From Cercis canadensis (taxonomy: Eukaryota; Streptophyta; Magnoliopsida; Fabales; Fabaceae): a stretch of 64,000 nucleotides of DNA. Location: contig QAOA01001821.1 in the NCBI GenBank assembly GCA_003255065.1, forward strand, positions 208,452 to 272,451, given 5' to 3'. A program made the translations under genes and the position numbers. Each line of letters opens with the position of its first letter. Position 1 is the stretch's first letter. Shown piece after piece: positions 34,497-45,494 of the stretch. Under the pieces are notes generated by a model. The model ran no database searches, was not told where the DNA came from, and saw nothing but the letters and a program-made list of their open reading frames with translations.

Positions 34497-35758
34497 CTAC
34501 ATGGTTGTTTTAGTCACCCCCTGCTCTCCCTTAGTAACTTTTGCCATCTTTCTCCAAGTTCTAACAGAGGCTAGGTCCTCCTCTTTGCCACTGTCCAAAG
34601 CCTTTGTAGGTTCTAGTTTGTCAACTGCCACCTTCTCCTTATCTCCTTTATCATAAGAAAAATTTTCTTCTGCTATTGCACCATTACATACTCCCAACCT
34701 TTAAAGCATAATCAGAACTCTCTTGGGGTTTTTCAGCAACCACCCCTCCTCACTCCCCATTTCCTTTAAAGGAGATCTTTGTGATAGAGTCACCTTCGCT
34801 CCCTTACTCTTACTTAAATCTTTTGTAATAGAATTTATAATATTATTGCCCGGGATGGTATGTGACACCCTATTTTGCACAATAAAGACTCTATTTTCTT
34901 TATCTCTCTCCAGCGACACCGATAAACTCGCCACCCCTAAAGTTAGTGCTTCAGCTTGTTCCTTTCTAGCTTCCATATCAAGACCTCCCGCTTGCTTCTT
35001 ATTATTGTTGTTTTCAGTTGGTTCAACTCTCCTGCCTTGTATTACAGCCCTCATCCAAGCACCTAATTGTATCTCCTTCGTTTGGTTCCTGATCTCATCC
35101 TCCAGTGCTACACCACATTTCTTATCATCATGCCCCAGTTTACCACAGTAGTAGTAGAATTGTGGTAACTTTCATATTTAAAATCTACCCATAAATGTTC
35201 TCCCTCTTTCCTACCCATCCGTATACCCTGAAGTAGAGGTTTATCAACATTTATTAGGACTTTTGCCTTCATCACCAAACTGTTGTGTCCTTGCATTTTG
35301 AAGAAACCAACATCCTTAATCGTACCCAGCCTTGCTCCAATTTTTTTTCCCACAGCCAGGGTTTGGTATTGGTTAGGGACTCCCCAAAATTGCACCCACA
35401 TTAGGAGAGTATGAAAATCCACACTAATCGGATCAGTCCTATCTTACTACTGTTTAAGAACCAGAAAACTGTTTTTATAAATCCATGGAGAGTTACATAA
35501 GACTTTCAAGCAAGCTATTTCTTCTGCGAAGAAGAATTGAAAAATTTTCTGTCCAATCTCCACCACCTGAAAGCCCGTCGGATTACCCCAGATGGAACTC
35601 AACACAGCTTGTAGAACCCCTATATTGACTGGTTTCTTCGTAACTACCTTCCCTATGAGACTGCATTTGCATTTGTCTAGACTTTCTGCAACGTCTTCTG
35701 CCTCCAGTACCAAGACTTCCTCATCTCCCTCCACACCATTGTTACTGGTAGCCATCAC
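34497..35758 (-). pseudogene. LINE ORF1: nucleic-acid-binding protein
   Basis: Starts at 35758 (MMATSNNGVEG) with a DUF4283-type gag-like N-terminal domain, including the segment LSSIWGNPTGFQVVEIGQ. WVQFWGVPNQY follows after a stop near 35445. A zinc knuckle (YYYCGKLGHDDKKC) spans the frameshift at about 35102-35160, and a basic, low-complexity C-terminal part runs to about 34497. This is the usual layout of plant LINE ORF1, which binds element RNA. Stops at about 34700 and 35445 break it. Confidence 0.85.
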
Positions 35759-35998
35759 CTACAATAACAGATTTTAATCCAAACCTTCTCTTTCAGAAAT
35801 CCCACACCAGAAAACTCTAGAGGGGAGCAAGCGGTGCATGAAAGCACAAAAGAAAAAAGGCACAAAGACCCAAGCGACGGCTCCACACTAGGAAAAACTT
35901 AGGAGAGAAGTATTAAGTATTATTTTTATTTCATTTTATTTTATCTTATTTAATGCGAAAAAGTATCCTTGTGGACCACATATTATGTAATATTCTAT

Positions 35999-36223
35999 AG
36001 AGTAAAACCCCTTTTTGGTCCCTGAAAAATTCAACGATGGACAAGTTAGTCCCCCAAAAATGTTCGGTGACAAATTAGTCCTCGAATTATTGTTTTCGCT
36101 GACAAATTAGTCCTCGAATTATATTCGCTGACAATTTAGTCCTCGAATTATGGTTCCGTACGACAAATTAGTCTAACTTGTCCATCGTTGAATTTTTCAG
36201 GGACCAAAAAGGGGTTTTACTCT
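35999..36223. mobile_element. MITE, 225 bp
   Basis: About 50-bp terminal inverted repeats (AGAGTAAAACCCCTTTTTGG at the left, its complement at the right) flank an interior of three to four tandem units of GACAAATTAGTCCTCGAATT. It is flanked by the 7-bp repeat ATTCTAT (35992-35998 and 36224-36230). It has no coding capacity. Similar 'TTTGGTCCCTGAA' elements are common in eudicots; I cannot assign the superfamily from the duplication alone. Confidence 0.88.
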
Positions 36224-36230
36224 ATTCTAT

Positions 36231-37241
36231 AATTATTGTAAGTTTTTGGTTTTATAGCACGTGTTTTGTGGTGACTGATTCCAAATCATATATAGGACGA
36301 CAATAGGATGGACCTCTAGATTTGAACTTTGGTAGTTTTATACACTAAACAAACAGATCACCATGCATGTTACTGTTTTCCGCGTCCTATCCTAGCTAGG
36401 ACCACTTTATGCCAAGTTTTGGTTCTGATTGCCACCCTTCAATAATTCTTTTTTTGGTATTATAAAAAATATAAAAGGACAAGTTTCTTTTTTAATTATT
36501 AGGAGTTCGATATGTAAAAGGCTAAGAGCTGCACAAGGTAAATATGCAGCATTCCTTATTCTCTGCAAATTGTCCGTTTGTATTACAATACTCAATCATC
36601 AATACGTAACTGTATTAATATTTTTTTAAAAAAATTGTATAAAATTTCAAATTTAGTAATTATATGTAACTGTCTTGTACTTTCTTTTTTTCACTTCTTA
36701 AGAGTTTATTGGTGTTAATACTCTTCTTATTAGAAGTTTAAAAAATGATTTAAAGTTTTAAATTTAGTAAACTACTGCTTCTAACCTTTTAAATAATGTT
36801 AACTATTCCTATTTTATATTCCAATAAAAAAAAATATTCCTATTTTATAGGATCACATATAAAATAATGATAAGAGATCGATAGTTTAATTTTGAGTAAT
36901 GCTTTTTAGTCAAAGAAAAATTTATAAAATTTAAAAATTGGTTGTTCTATGAAATAAAACTAGTCTCTCCCATTGTGCGATGCGTAAATAAAATATTAAT
37001 ATTTTATGTAAAACATAAAAATAGATAAAATTAAAACTCAGCAAGTGCATATTTTAAATGTAATATTTTTTCTTTTTAATTGATCACAAATTAAATATGA
37101 AAAATATCTAAAATAAGTATGATAAAGCAAATAAAAAGTAAGAGAGATGGAAAATTTCCTCTCGTCAGTTGATTTCATGAATACTTTCCAACATAATAAT
37201 CTATTAAAATTTATAGAATTGATTGCATATTTTTTTGGTCA
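36231..37241. other. Noncoding interval, AT-rich
   Basis: No gene seen. The block at about 36410-36515 resembles 389-440 plus 1247-1310 in the left flank. The right part (from about 36700) is very AT-rich. I see no match to the LTR at 57320-57587, so the split copia element seems to lack its 3' LTR here. Confidence 0.55.
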
Positions 37242-37781
37242 CATTGTTACTTGAACCCAATTACCAAGTTCTGTAAGCAGATTTTGAAGCTATAAGATCT
37301 CAGCAGAGGTAGAAGCAATAGTACAGTATTCAGCTTCTGTGGAGGAGCGAGCAACTGATTTTTGCTTGCGTGAGCTCCAAGAGATTGGATTATTGCCAAG
37401 ATAGGCAATGTAGGCACCGGTAGAGCGATGGTTAGTTGTGTCACTGGCCTAGCCAGCATCACAATAAGCAGTGAGCTGCAGCTAGGCATGCTGAGTAAGG
37501 AGAATGCCAAAAGTGAGGGTTGACTTTAGATAATGTAGCAATCTCTTAAGTGCTTGATAGTGGTCATCGGTAGGAGCATGCATGTGTTGAGCAAGGCGGC
37601 TAACAGTGTAGGCAACATCCGGGTGAGTAAGAGATAAGTACTGTAAAGAGCCAACCAATCTTTGGTAGACAGTGATGTCAGTGGAGGGTGAGTCATGAGC
37701 AAATTTGGCCAAAGTAGACATGGGAGTGGTGATAGGTTTGGCACATTCCATGTTGGATTTGGCCAATAAATCCTTGATATA
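37242..37781 (-). pseudogene. Copia element A, RNase H end of pol
   Basis: The frame 37793-37482 contains YQRLVGSLQYLSLTHPDVAY and HYQALKRLLHYLKST, the connection to RNase H seen in all copia polyproteins. After a frameshift, the next part has [20 protein letters not shown], the RNase H signature. A few substitutions and one internal stop interrupt the end. The segment ends abruptly near 37242. Confidence 0.88.
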
Positions 37782-39211
37782 TGATGAACACACTTTTTAT
37801 ACAGTAGTTATCCCTCATATTTAGCCTTTTAAACCTCTTTTGAGCTTAATTGGGTAGGCTTGTGCCTCATTTCATGACTTTGGATCCATTTGTACCTAAT
37901 TGCATTTTTCAGCAATACTGAGCATTTTATGCTGTCTCTATGTTTCATGCATATCTTTAGTTCTGTATGTCTAAAAATTTTGAGTCATACATTGTAGGAA
38001 ATCTGAGAGAATTATCTACAACTTTCATTCAGGGTTCCAAAGCCAATTCGGACTTCCAGAAGGTCATATGCAGCCTGGAAGCCAGAGAAGACATGCTGTC
38101 GCAGGATCCTGACCCACATGCAGTGTTTGGACCATAACTTGAGTTGTAAATGTCATATGGACTTGAAACTGGTCCCATTGGAAAGATAACAGACAAAACT
38201 TCAATTGTTACGAAGACCAGTTCACCAGATTGTATACTTTATATGGTCTTATTTGCTGTCGAAGTTGGCTGATGGTTCCAGAAACCTGTTGGCACTTAAA
38301 TGGGCTTAACTTCCTCATGACAAGTCCAAATGAGCCCAAACCAAAGCCCAATGAAAGCTAAGGCCCATGGGAATAAGTGTGCCCTAAGGGAAATTTGGGT
38401 GTGCATGTATTTTTTGAGGTCTATATGTTCAGAAAGAGGCAGCCGAAATTAGTATTAGACACTAAGGATATTTTAGACAGCTTTTCAAGTTTTCTTAGTC
38501 TTTAAGTTTTCTCTCCAGATATTTTGTAAGAACTTGGCTTCTCTTGTTCATGGAGGGCTAAATCATCAAATTAATCCAAGTTTTGGCTGTTCTGATTATT
38601 AATTCTGAGATTATGCTTTGTTGTTATTCATTTAGTTGTTAATCAAGTTCTTTCAATCCTCTGAAATATTCTGTTTGAATTGCTTAAATTCGGATTTGGA
38701 TTATTCATGTGTTGATTGCTTAATTTCATGTGATAAAAGAGGATTGTATGGTTAATTAATGGTTCTAAGCTTTTAGATGGATTAATTACCCTTGGCTGGA
38801 TTCTGGACTTAGGTTAAACTGGACTTGAATGATTGCTTAATTCATTTAGTCTTAGTTGATCCGAATTCTAGTTGCGTAACCAGTGGATATCCATAGAGGA
38901 CAAAGAGGCTTCTTGATGTTTTCTAAGGCCAAGAACAAGGTTAATAATTGAATGAATCATTGGAAATCAATGATGGATTAAAATCAGAATCAGTTGGACT
39001 TGGATTGGTTGTTTTCCTTAAAGTTTACCACTTATAATTAATTTCTATTAATCACTTGAACAAAACAAACCCCCCTGTTTATATGTTTCTTAATATGATT
39101 CACTACTTAGAATAATCTTTTGGTTCGACTTAGGCTTGCCTTATGCTACAAGTAGCTTAGGTAAATCGACCTTAAACTTTTACTAATTTGAAGAGCCTTG
39201 GCAGCTCATCA
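37782..39211 (+). repeat. 5' LTR of gypsy element B
   Basis: 1,430 bp, TG...CA, closely matching 43158-44885 except for a tandem duplication there and a 17-bp stretch with six Cs (about 39069-39085) missing there. Confidence 0.92.
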
Positions 39212-39216
39212 AATTT

Positions 39217-39234
39217 TGGTGCCGTTGCCGGGGA
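39217..39234 (+). promoter_or_regulatory. Primer binding site of gypsy element B
   Basis: TGGTGCCGTTGCCGGGGA, 5 bases after the LTR. It differs by one base from the tRNA-Asp-type site of the other Athila-like element. Confidence 0.88.
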
Positions 39235-41520
39235 TACTTCCAGATTCATATTGCACAGGAGGATCAAGAGAAGACCACTTTTACATGTCCTTTCGGCACG
39301 TTTGCTTACCGGCGGATGCCTTTCGACCTTTACAATGCCCCTGGTACCTTCCAGCGGTGCATAGTGAGTATATTCTCTAATTTTTTAGAGGAGTGTATGG
39401 CGGTGTTTATGGACGATTTTACTGTCTATGGTTCTTCTTTTGATGCCTGTCTGAATAACTTAGCTAGAGTACTGCATCGCTGCATTGAGACTAACATTGT
39501 CTTAAATTTTGAAAAATGCCATTTCATGGTAGAGCAAGGTATAGTTTTAGGCCATGTAGTGTCTAGGAAGGGGGTTGAAGTAGATCCTGCTAAAAGTGAT
39601 GTCATTACTGCTTTATCTTACCCCACATGCGTGCGGGAAGTTCGGTCATTTCTTGGACATGTAGGTTTCTACCGGCACTTTATCAGAGACTTCAGCAAGA
39701 TAGCCATTCCGCTGTCTAGCCTTTTGCAAAAAGATGTAGAGTTTCTATTTGATCAGAAGTGTAAGGAAGCTTTCAACCGCCTGAAGATGGCTCTCACCAG
39801 TACTCCTGTCATTCAGCCACCTGATTGGACACTCCCATTTGAGCTGATGTGTGACGCTTCTAACTATGCCTTGGGAGTTGTCTTGGCGCAACGAGTGGTC
39901 AAAGTTTCCCATGTGGTTTACTATGCTTCAAGAACTCTAGATGCTACTCAAGCAAACTACACAACCACCGAAAAAGAACTTTTATCTATTGTTTTTGCAT
40001 TAGATAAGTTCAGGTCTTATTTGATAGATTCTAAGGTTGTGGTATTTTTAGATCATACAGCTCTAAAGTATCTCTTGAAGAAACCAGATGCCAAGCCATG
40101 ACTGATTAGGTGGATGTTGCTGCTCCAAGAGTTTGATGTGGAGATCCGAGACAAAAGTGGAGCAGAAAATCTGGTTGTTGACCACTTGAGCCGAATCGAG
40201 CGAGATCCTGATCCACTGCCCATTCAGGATTCCTTTCCTGACGAGCAGCTGTTAGGGCTGCATGGTGAGTTTCCATGGTATGCAGATCTTGTGAATTATC
40301 TAGCTGCCCATGCTTTGCCCTCATTCCTCACACGTGCACAAATAGACAAGTTAAAGAGTGAGGCGAAATATTATGTGTGGGATGATCCCTATCTCTGGAA
40401 GTTTTGTAGTGATTAAATAATTAGGAGATGTGTGCCTGATAGTGAGTTTCAGTCTGTTCTTAGCTTCTGCCATACCTTTGCATGTGGTGGACATTTTGGT
40501 CCTCAACGTACGACTAGGAAAGTCTTAGACTCTAGATTGTATTGGGTCACTTTATTTAGGGACTCACATATATTTTGTAAATCTTGTGAACAATATCAGA
40601 GAACTGGGAATATTTCCTATAGGCATAAGATGCCCCAGTAGCCTTTGCTATTCTGTGAGATTTTTGATGTCTGAGGTATTGACTTTATGGGGCCTTTTCC
40701 TGCTTCTTTCGGTTTTGTTTACATCTTACTCGCTGTTGATTATGTGTCTAAGTGGGTGGAGGCGAAAGCCACTCGTACTGATGATTCTAAAGTTATTGTG
40801 GATTTTGTTAGATCAAACATTTTCTGCAGATTTGGCATTCCCAGGGCCATCATCAGTGATTAGGGTTCACATTTCTGCAACCGGAGCATGACGGCTTTAA
40901 TGAAGAAATATGGGGTCATGCATAAGGTTTCTACCCCTTACCACCCTTAGACCAATGGGCAAGCTGAAGTCTCCAACATGGAGATCAAGCGTATCTTGGA
41001 GAAGACTGTCCAACCTAATAGGAAGGACTGGAGTTTGCGACTTGAGGATGCTCTATGGGCATACCAGACTGCTTTCAAGACACCTATTAGGATGTCTCCC
41101 TACCGGATAGTTTTTGGCAAAGCATGCCACCTTCCAGTGGAGCTTGAGCACAAGGCCTATTGGGCAGTCAAGCAGTGCAACCTTGATTTGAGCCAAGCCA
41201 AATCCTAGAGAAAGCTTCACCTCCAAGAGCTTGAGGAGCTTCGTTTGGATGCTTATAAGAGCTCCCGCCTTTACAAGGAAAATACCAAGCGGTTTCATGA
41301 TAACATGGTGTTGAGGAAGGAGTTCTCTGTTGGCCAGAAAGTTCTCCTGTATAACTCCCGCCTAAAGCTCATGCCCAGCAAGCTCTACTCTCGGTGGCTT
41401 GGTCCGTTTGTTGTCACCAAGGTTTTTCCTTATGGTGCAGTCGAGATACCGAGTGAGTCCACCAGCAAGGCTTTCAAGGTGAATGGGCATCGCCTCAAGC
41501 CATTCTATGAGGGCGCTTAA
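39235..41520 (+). pseudogene. Gypsy element B pol remnant: partial reverse transcriptase to integrase
   Basis: Begins inside the reverse transcriptase just before the catalytic region (IHIAQEDQEKTTFTC, after the primer site) and continues with FMDDFTVYGSSF, RNase H (FALDKFRSYL), the integrase zinc-binding part, the core [10 protein letters not shown] with ISD and its HFCN continuation, and the integrase C-terminus ending [15 protein letters not shown] at 41520. In-frame stops occur near 40098 (CGA to TGA is likely), 40414, 40639, 40672, 40861, 40948 and 41206. Comparison with the intact frame of the other element implies most arose by C-to-T or G-to-A changes. No protease or gag remains. Confidence 0.92.
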
Positions 41521-43157
41521 GAGGACATCGTGGAGGAGGTCCACTTGCAAGATGTCATCTACCTCCCCTGATAAGGATGTTTCTTCTCTCTCTTTTATTT
41601 TACTTGTCCTTATGTGACTACTTGCTATTAATTGTCATATGTTGCTACTTTTTGAAGTTTTTACATTGAGAACAATGTAAAATTTAAGTGTGGGGTGGAG
41701 GTTTACTTTGCTATTTTTTCTGTTTTTGTGTCTGTTTTTAATTATTTTTTAGTTTTCTATTTTCTGTCATTTTTCTGTTTCTATTTTGATTTTTTTTTCC
41801 TTTACTGTTTTCTGCTTTTAGTTATGTTTGTTGTTTCTGTTTAGTATATTGTTTTGCTGTTTTTAGTCTCTTTGCTGTTTTCTGTTTAATTGTCAAATTT
41901 TTTCTGTTTTAATTACCTTCTAATGATATTTTAGAATATGAATTTTATGAAGTTGTAAGTTGAAGCAATTGCATTCAAGGTTCATAGCATGATTGAATAT
42001 TTTGTTTTCCATCCTTAATTTCACATGCTTGGTTTTAGACGTTGGATTGGTGATTAAGTTTGATAGATACATGCATGCCTAGTGAGTTTTGAGCATTTTG
42101 ATGAATGGATTTAGCATTGGGTGCCATTCTTTTCCTTCTTGTGTGATTTTCACTCATGGAATTTGTTCACTCTAGAACTTGCTTGATTCTTTTTGAGGCT
42201 ACATTTTCATTTGCATACATGAACATTCTTTCTTGATTTAGCTACTTTGCCAAATAACCAACCTTGTATTATTTTCCTTTGATTACCCCCATTGAGCCTA
42301 TTTGCCTATCTTTGATCTTAGCTCATTATATGCCTATGTAAAAAAAAAAAAAAATCATGTTGTTACCTTACCTTAGAGAATGGGAGAGCATTGGTTCATT
42401 GTCTTGGAGGAGCTCTTATGTTTGTGGATAATTAATAATGCAAGTGTGAAGGTTGTGAAATTTATAGTGCAATGTGCAAAGTGAGATGTGAAAGAAAGAA
42501 AAAAAAAAAAAAAAANCCAATTGGTTCATAAAAAAAAAATAATAAGAATTGTGAAAAAGGAAAAGAAACAAAGAAAAGGAAGGAATATGTGCAAAGGAAG
42601 GAGAATATGCTTTACACACTTAGAATTTAATGCTTGTCATTTGAGTTCCTCTTCAATGTTCTTTTATTCTCTTTGGGTTTTTACCTTGTGATATCCATTT
42701 TGATTCATTCCTTTACCTTGACCTTATTACAACCTTAAATAAAGTCCTCTTGATTTGTGTGTGCATTTGTTTGAGTAGTGGAGAAGTAGAAGATAAGCAA
42801 GCTTATGGTAGTGCATCTCTTCATGAGTTTGATTGAGTGAAGTACCTAATTTCTAAATACTTGAGGGATTGAGAGTATATCTTGTGAGGATCTATCATTC
42901 TTGACTTATGTTCTTCAATTGAAGTTACCTTAATTGTTGATTTTGGATGTGAAGAAATTTTATTTCATGAATGCTGTGACTTCCTTGAATTTTTAATTGC
43001 TCATCTTACTTGTGGTATGAACTTCTGCATATCTTAAATATCATTTGGAGGTGATTCTTTAGTTTTTTAAATTTGTTTTTGTTTCCTTGTTCTTTCTTTT
43101 CTTAGTTTTGGAATTCTATTTTGCCCGAGACGTGCAAAAGTTAAATGTGGAGGAATT
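41521..43157. other. 3' noncoding region of gypsy element B
   Basis: T-rich, with phrases like TGTTTTCTGTTT and an A-run carrying one N (42516). There is a purine-rich stretch (ATGTGGAGGAATTT) immediately before the 3' LTR that serves as a polypurine-like tract. No coding signal. The envelope-position frame of the larger Athila-like element has no counterpart here. Confidence 0.65.
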
Positions 43158-44885
43158 TGATGAACACACTTTTTATACAGTAGTTATTCCTCATATTTAG
43201 TCTTTTAAACATCTTTTGAGCTTAATTGAGTAGGTTTGTGCCTCATTTCATGACTTTGGATCCATTTGTATCTAATTGCAATTTTCAGCAATATTGAGCA
43301 TTTTATGCTGTCTCTGTGTTTCATGTATATCTTTAGTTCTGGATGTCTAAAAATTTCAAGTCATACCTTGTAGGAAAGCTGAGAGAATTATCTACAACTT
43401 TCATTTAGGGCTCCAAAGCCAATTCGGACTTCCAGAAGGTCATATGCAGCCTGGAATCCAGAGAAGACATGCTGTCGTAGGATCCTGACCCACATGCAGT
43501 GTTTGGACCATAACTTGAGCTGTAAATGTCATATGGACTTGAAACTAGTCCCATTGGAAATATAACATATAGAACTTCAATTGTTATGAGGACCAGTTCA
43601 CCAGATTGTATACTTTAGATAGTCTTATTTGCTGTCAAAGTTGGCTAATGGTTCCAGAAACCTGTTGGCACTTAAATGGGCCTAACTTCCTCATGACAAG
43701 TCCAAATGAGCCCAAACCAAAGCCCAATGAAAGCTAAGGCCCATGGAAATAAGTGTGCCTTAAGGGCAATTTGGGTGTGCATATATTTTTGGAGGTCTAT
43801 ATGTTCAGAAAGAGGCAGCCGAAATTAGTATTAGACACTTAGCATATTTTAGATAGCTTTTCAAGTTTTCTTAGTATTTAAGTTTTCTTTCTAGATATTT
43901 TGTAAAAACTTGGCTTCTCTTGTTCATGGAGGGCTAAATCATCAAATTAATCCAGGTTTTGGCTGTTCTGATTATTAGTTCTGAGATTATGCTTTATTGT
44001 TATTCATTTAGTTGTTAATCAAGTTCTTTCAATCCTCTGAAATATTCTGTTTGAATTGCTTAAATTTGGATTTGGATTATTCATGTGTTGATTGCTTAAT
44101 TTTTGGAGGTCTATATGTTCAGAAAGAGGCAGCCGAAATTAGTATTAGACACTTAAGATATTTTAGATAGCTTTTCAAGTTTTCTTAATATTTAAGTTTT
44201 CTTTCTAGATATTTTGTAAAAACTTGACTTCTCTTGTTCATGGAGGGCTAAATCATCAAATTAATCCAGGTTTTGGCTGTTCTGATTATTAATTATGGGA
44301 TTATGCTTTGTTGTTATTCATTTAGTTGTTAATCAGGTTCTTTCAATCCTCTGAAATATTCTGTTTGAATTGCTTAAATTTGGATTTGGATTATTCATGT
44401 GTTGATTGCTTAATTTCATGTGATAAAAGATGATTGTATAGTTAATTAATGGTTCTAAGCTTTTGGACGGATTAATTACCCTTGGCTGGATTCTGGACTT
44501 AGGTTAAACTGGACTTGAATGATTGCTTAATTCATTTAGTCTTAGTTGATCCAAATTCTGGTTGCTTAACCAGTGGATATCCATAGAGGACTGAGAGGCT
44601 TCTTGATGTTTTCTTAGGCCAAGAACAAAGTTAATAATTGAATGGATCATTGGAAATCAAGGATGGATTAAAATCAGAATCAGTTGGACTTGGATTGGTT
44701 GTTTTCCTTAAAGTTTACCATTTATAATTAATTTCTGTTAATCACTTGAACAAAACAAGTTTCTTAATATGATTCACTACTTAGAATAATTCTTTGGTTC
44801 GACTTAGGGTTGCCTTATGCTACAAGTAGCTTAGGTAAACCGACCTTAAACTTTTACTAATTTGAAGAGCCTCGGCAGCTCATCA
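43158..44885 (+). repeat. 3' LTR of gypsy element B with internal tandem duplication
   Basis: 1,728 bp, about 300 bp longer than the 5' LTR. The segment from GGAGGTCTATATGTTC at 43791 repeats at 44105, giving a tandem duplication with a period of 314 bp (units about 43791-44104 and 44105-44418). The two units differ at a few positions. Confidence 0.9.
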
Positions 44886-45494
44886 ATATATTTGTGCTGT
44901 GTGATAAATAGTCATTTGGAAGATGGAATTAGTTCAAGACCAAGAAAGTAATTAGGGAACCGAAGGTCTTTCAAGGAGAAGACAGCAGTAAGTGAGCTTA
45001 TAAATTGTGTAAGAAAAACAGTGGAGTTGCCAGTCAAGAGTAGATCATCAACATATACCAAAAAATATGCAAGGGCAATACCTTTCCGATAGATAAGTAA
45101 TGAGGCATCTGTCTTGGAGTTAGTAAAGCCATATTGTAAAAGAAAGGTGCGTAAGGCATGATACCAGGCACGTAGGGCTTGCTTGAGGCCATAGAGAGCC
45201 TTCTTGAGGCGACACACATGAGATAAATATTACTGATGAATAAAACCAGGGGGTTATGCCATATATACTGTTTGAGACAGTGCTCCTTGAAGGAAAGCAT
45301 TATTCACGTCCATTTAGCGAAGAGGCCAGTTACGTGAGAGAGTAATTGAGAGCACTATTTTGATAGTCTGAGGCTTGATGACAGGACTAAAAGTATCAAA
45401 ATAGTCTACATCGGGGCGTTGGTGGAAACCCTTGGCTACAAGACGGGCTTTCTAGCGAGAGATAAAGCCATCCAATTTTTTTTTTTACATGGAA
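44886..45494 (-). pseudogene. Copia element A, reverse transcriptase
   Basis: Contains [20 protein letters not shown] near 45430, MDVNNAFLQG near 45310, LKKALYGLKQALRAWYHAL and the catalytic YVDDLLLTG near 45050, ending YFLGLELIPSSK then a stop at 44909. These are standard copia reverse transcriptase blocks, with stops in place of conserved Arg or Trp at several points. The frame at the left end joins to 37781 and at the right end to 54497. Confidence 0.9.

Larger units (their letters stand above)
30235..35926 (-). mobile_element. L1-type LINE retrotransposon, near full length, inactive
   Basis: ORF1 and ORF2 follow each other on the - strand, with a short 5' leader (about 35759-35926) and a 3' end at a T-run (A-run on the - strand). 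A candidate 11-bp target duplication TATTTCATTTT occurs at 30224-30234 and 35927-35937. Domain order is that of plant L1 LINEs: nucleic-acid-binding ORF1, then endonuclease, reverse transcriptase, zinc-binding domain and RNase H. Several stops and frameshifts interrupt both frames. Confidence 0.9.
37782..44885 (+). mobile_element. Athila-like gypsy element B, large internal deletion
   Basis: The LTRs at 37782-39211 and 43158-44885 begin TGATGAACAC and end CAGCTCATCA, with a perfect 5-bp duplication ATATA (37777-37781 and 44886-44890). The primer site directly adjoins the middle of reverse transcriptase, so gag, protease and the first part of reverse transcriptase are gone. The remaining pol carries about seven stops. 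The insertion lies in copia element A. The family is related to, but distinct from, the element at 7769-20991. Confidence 0.94.
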
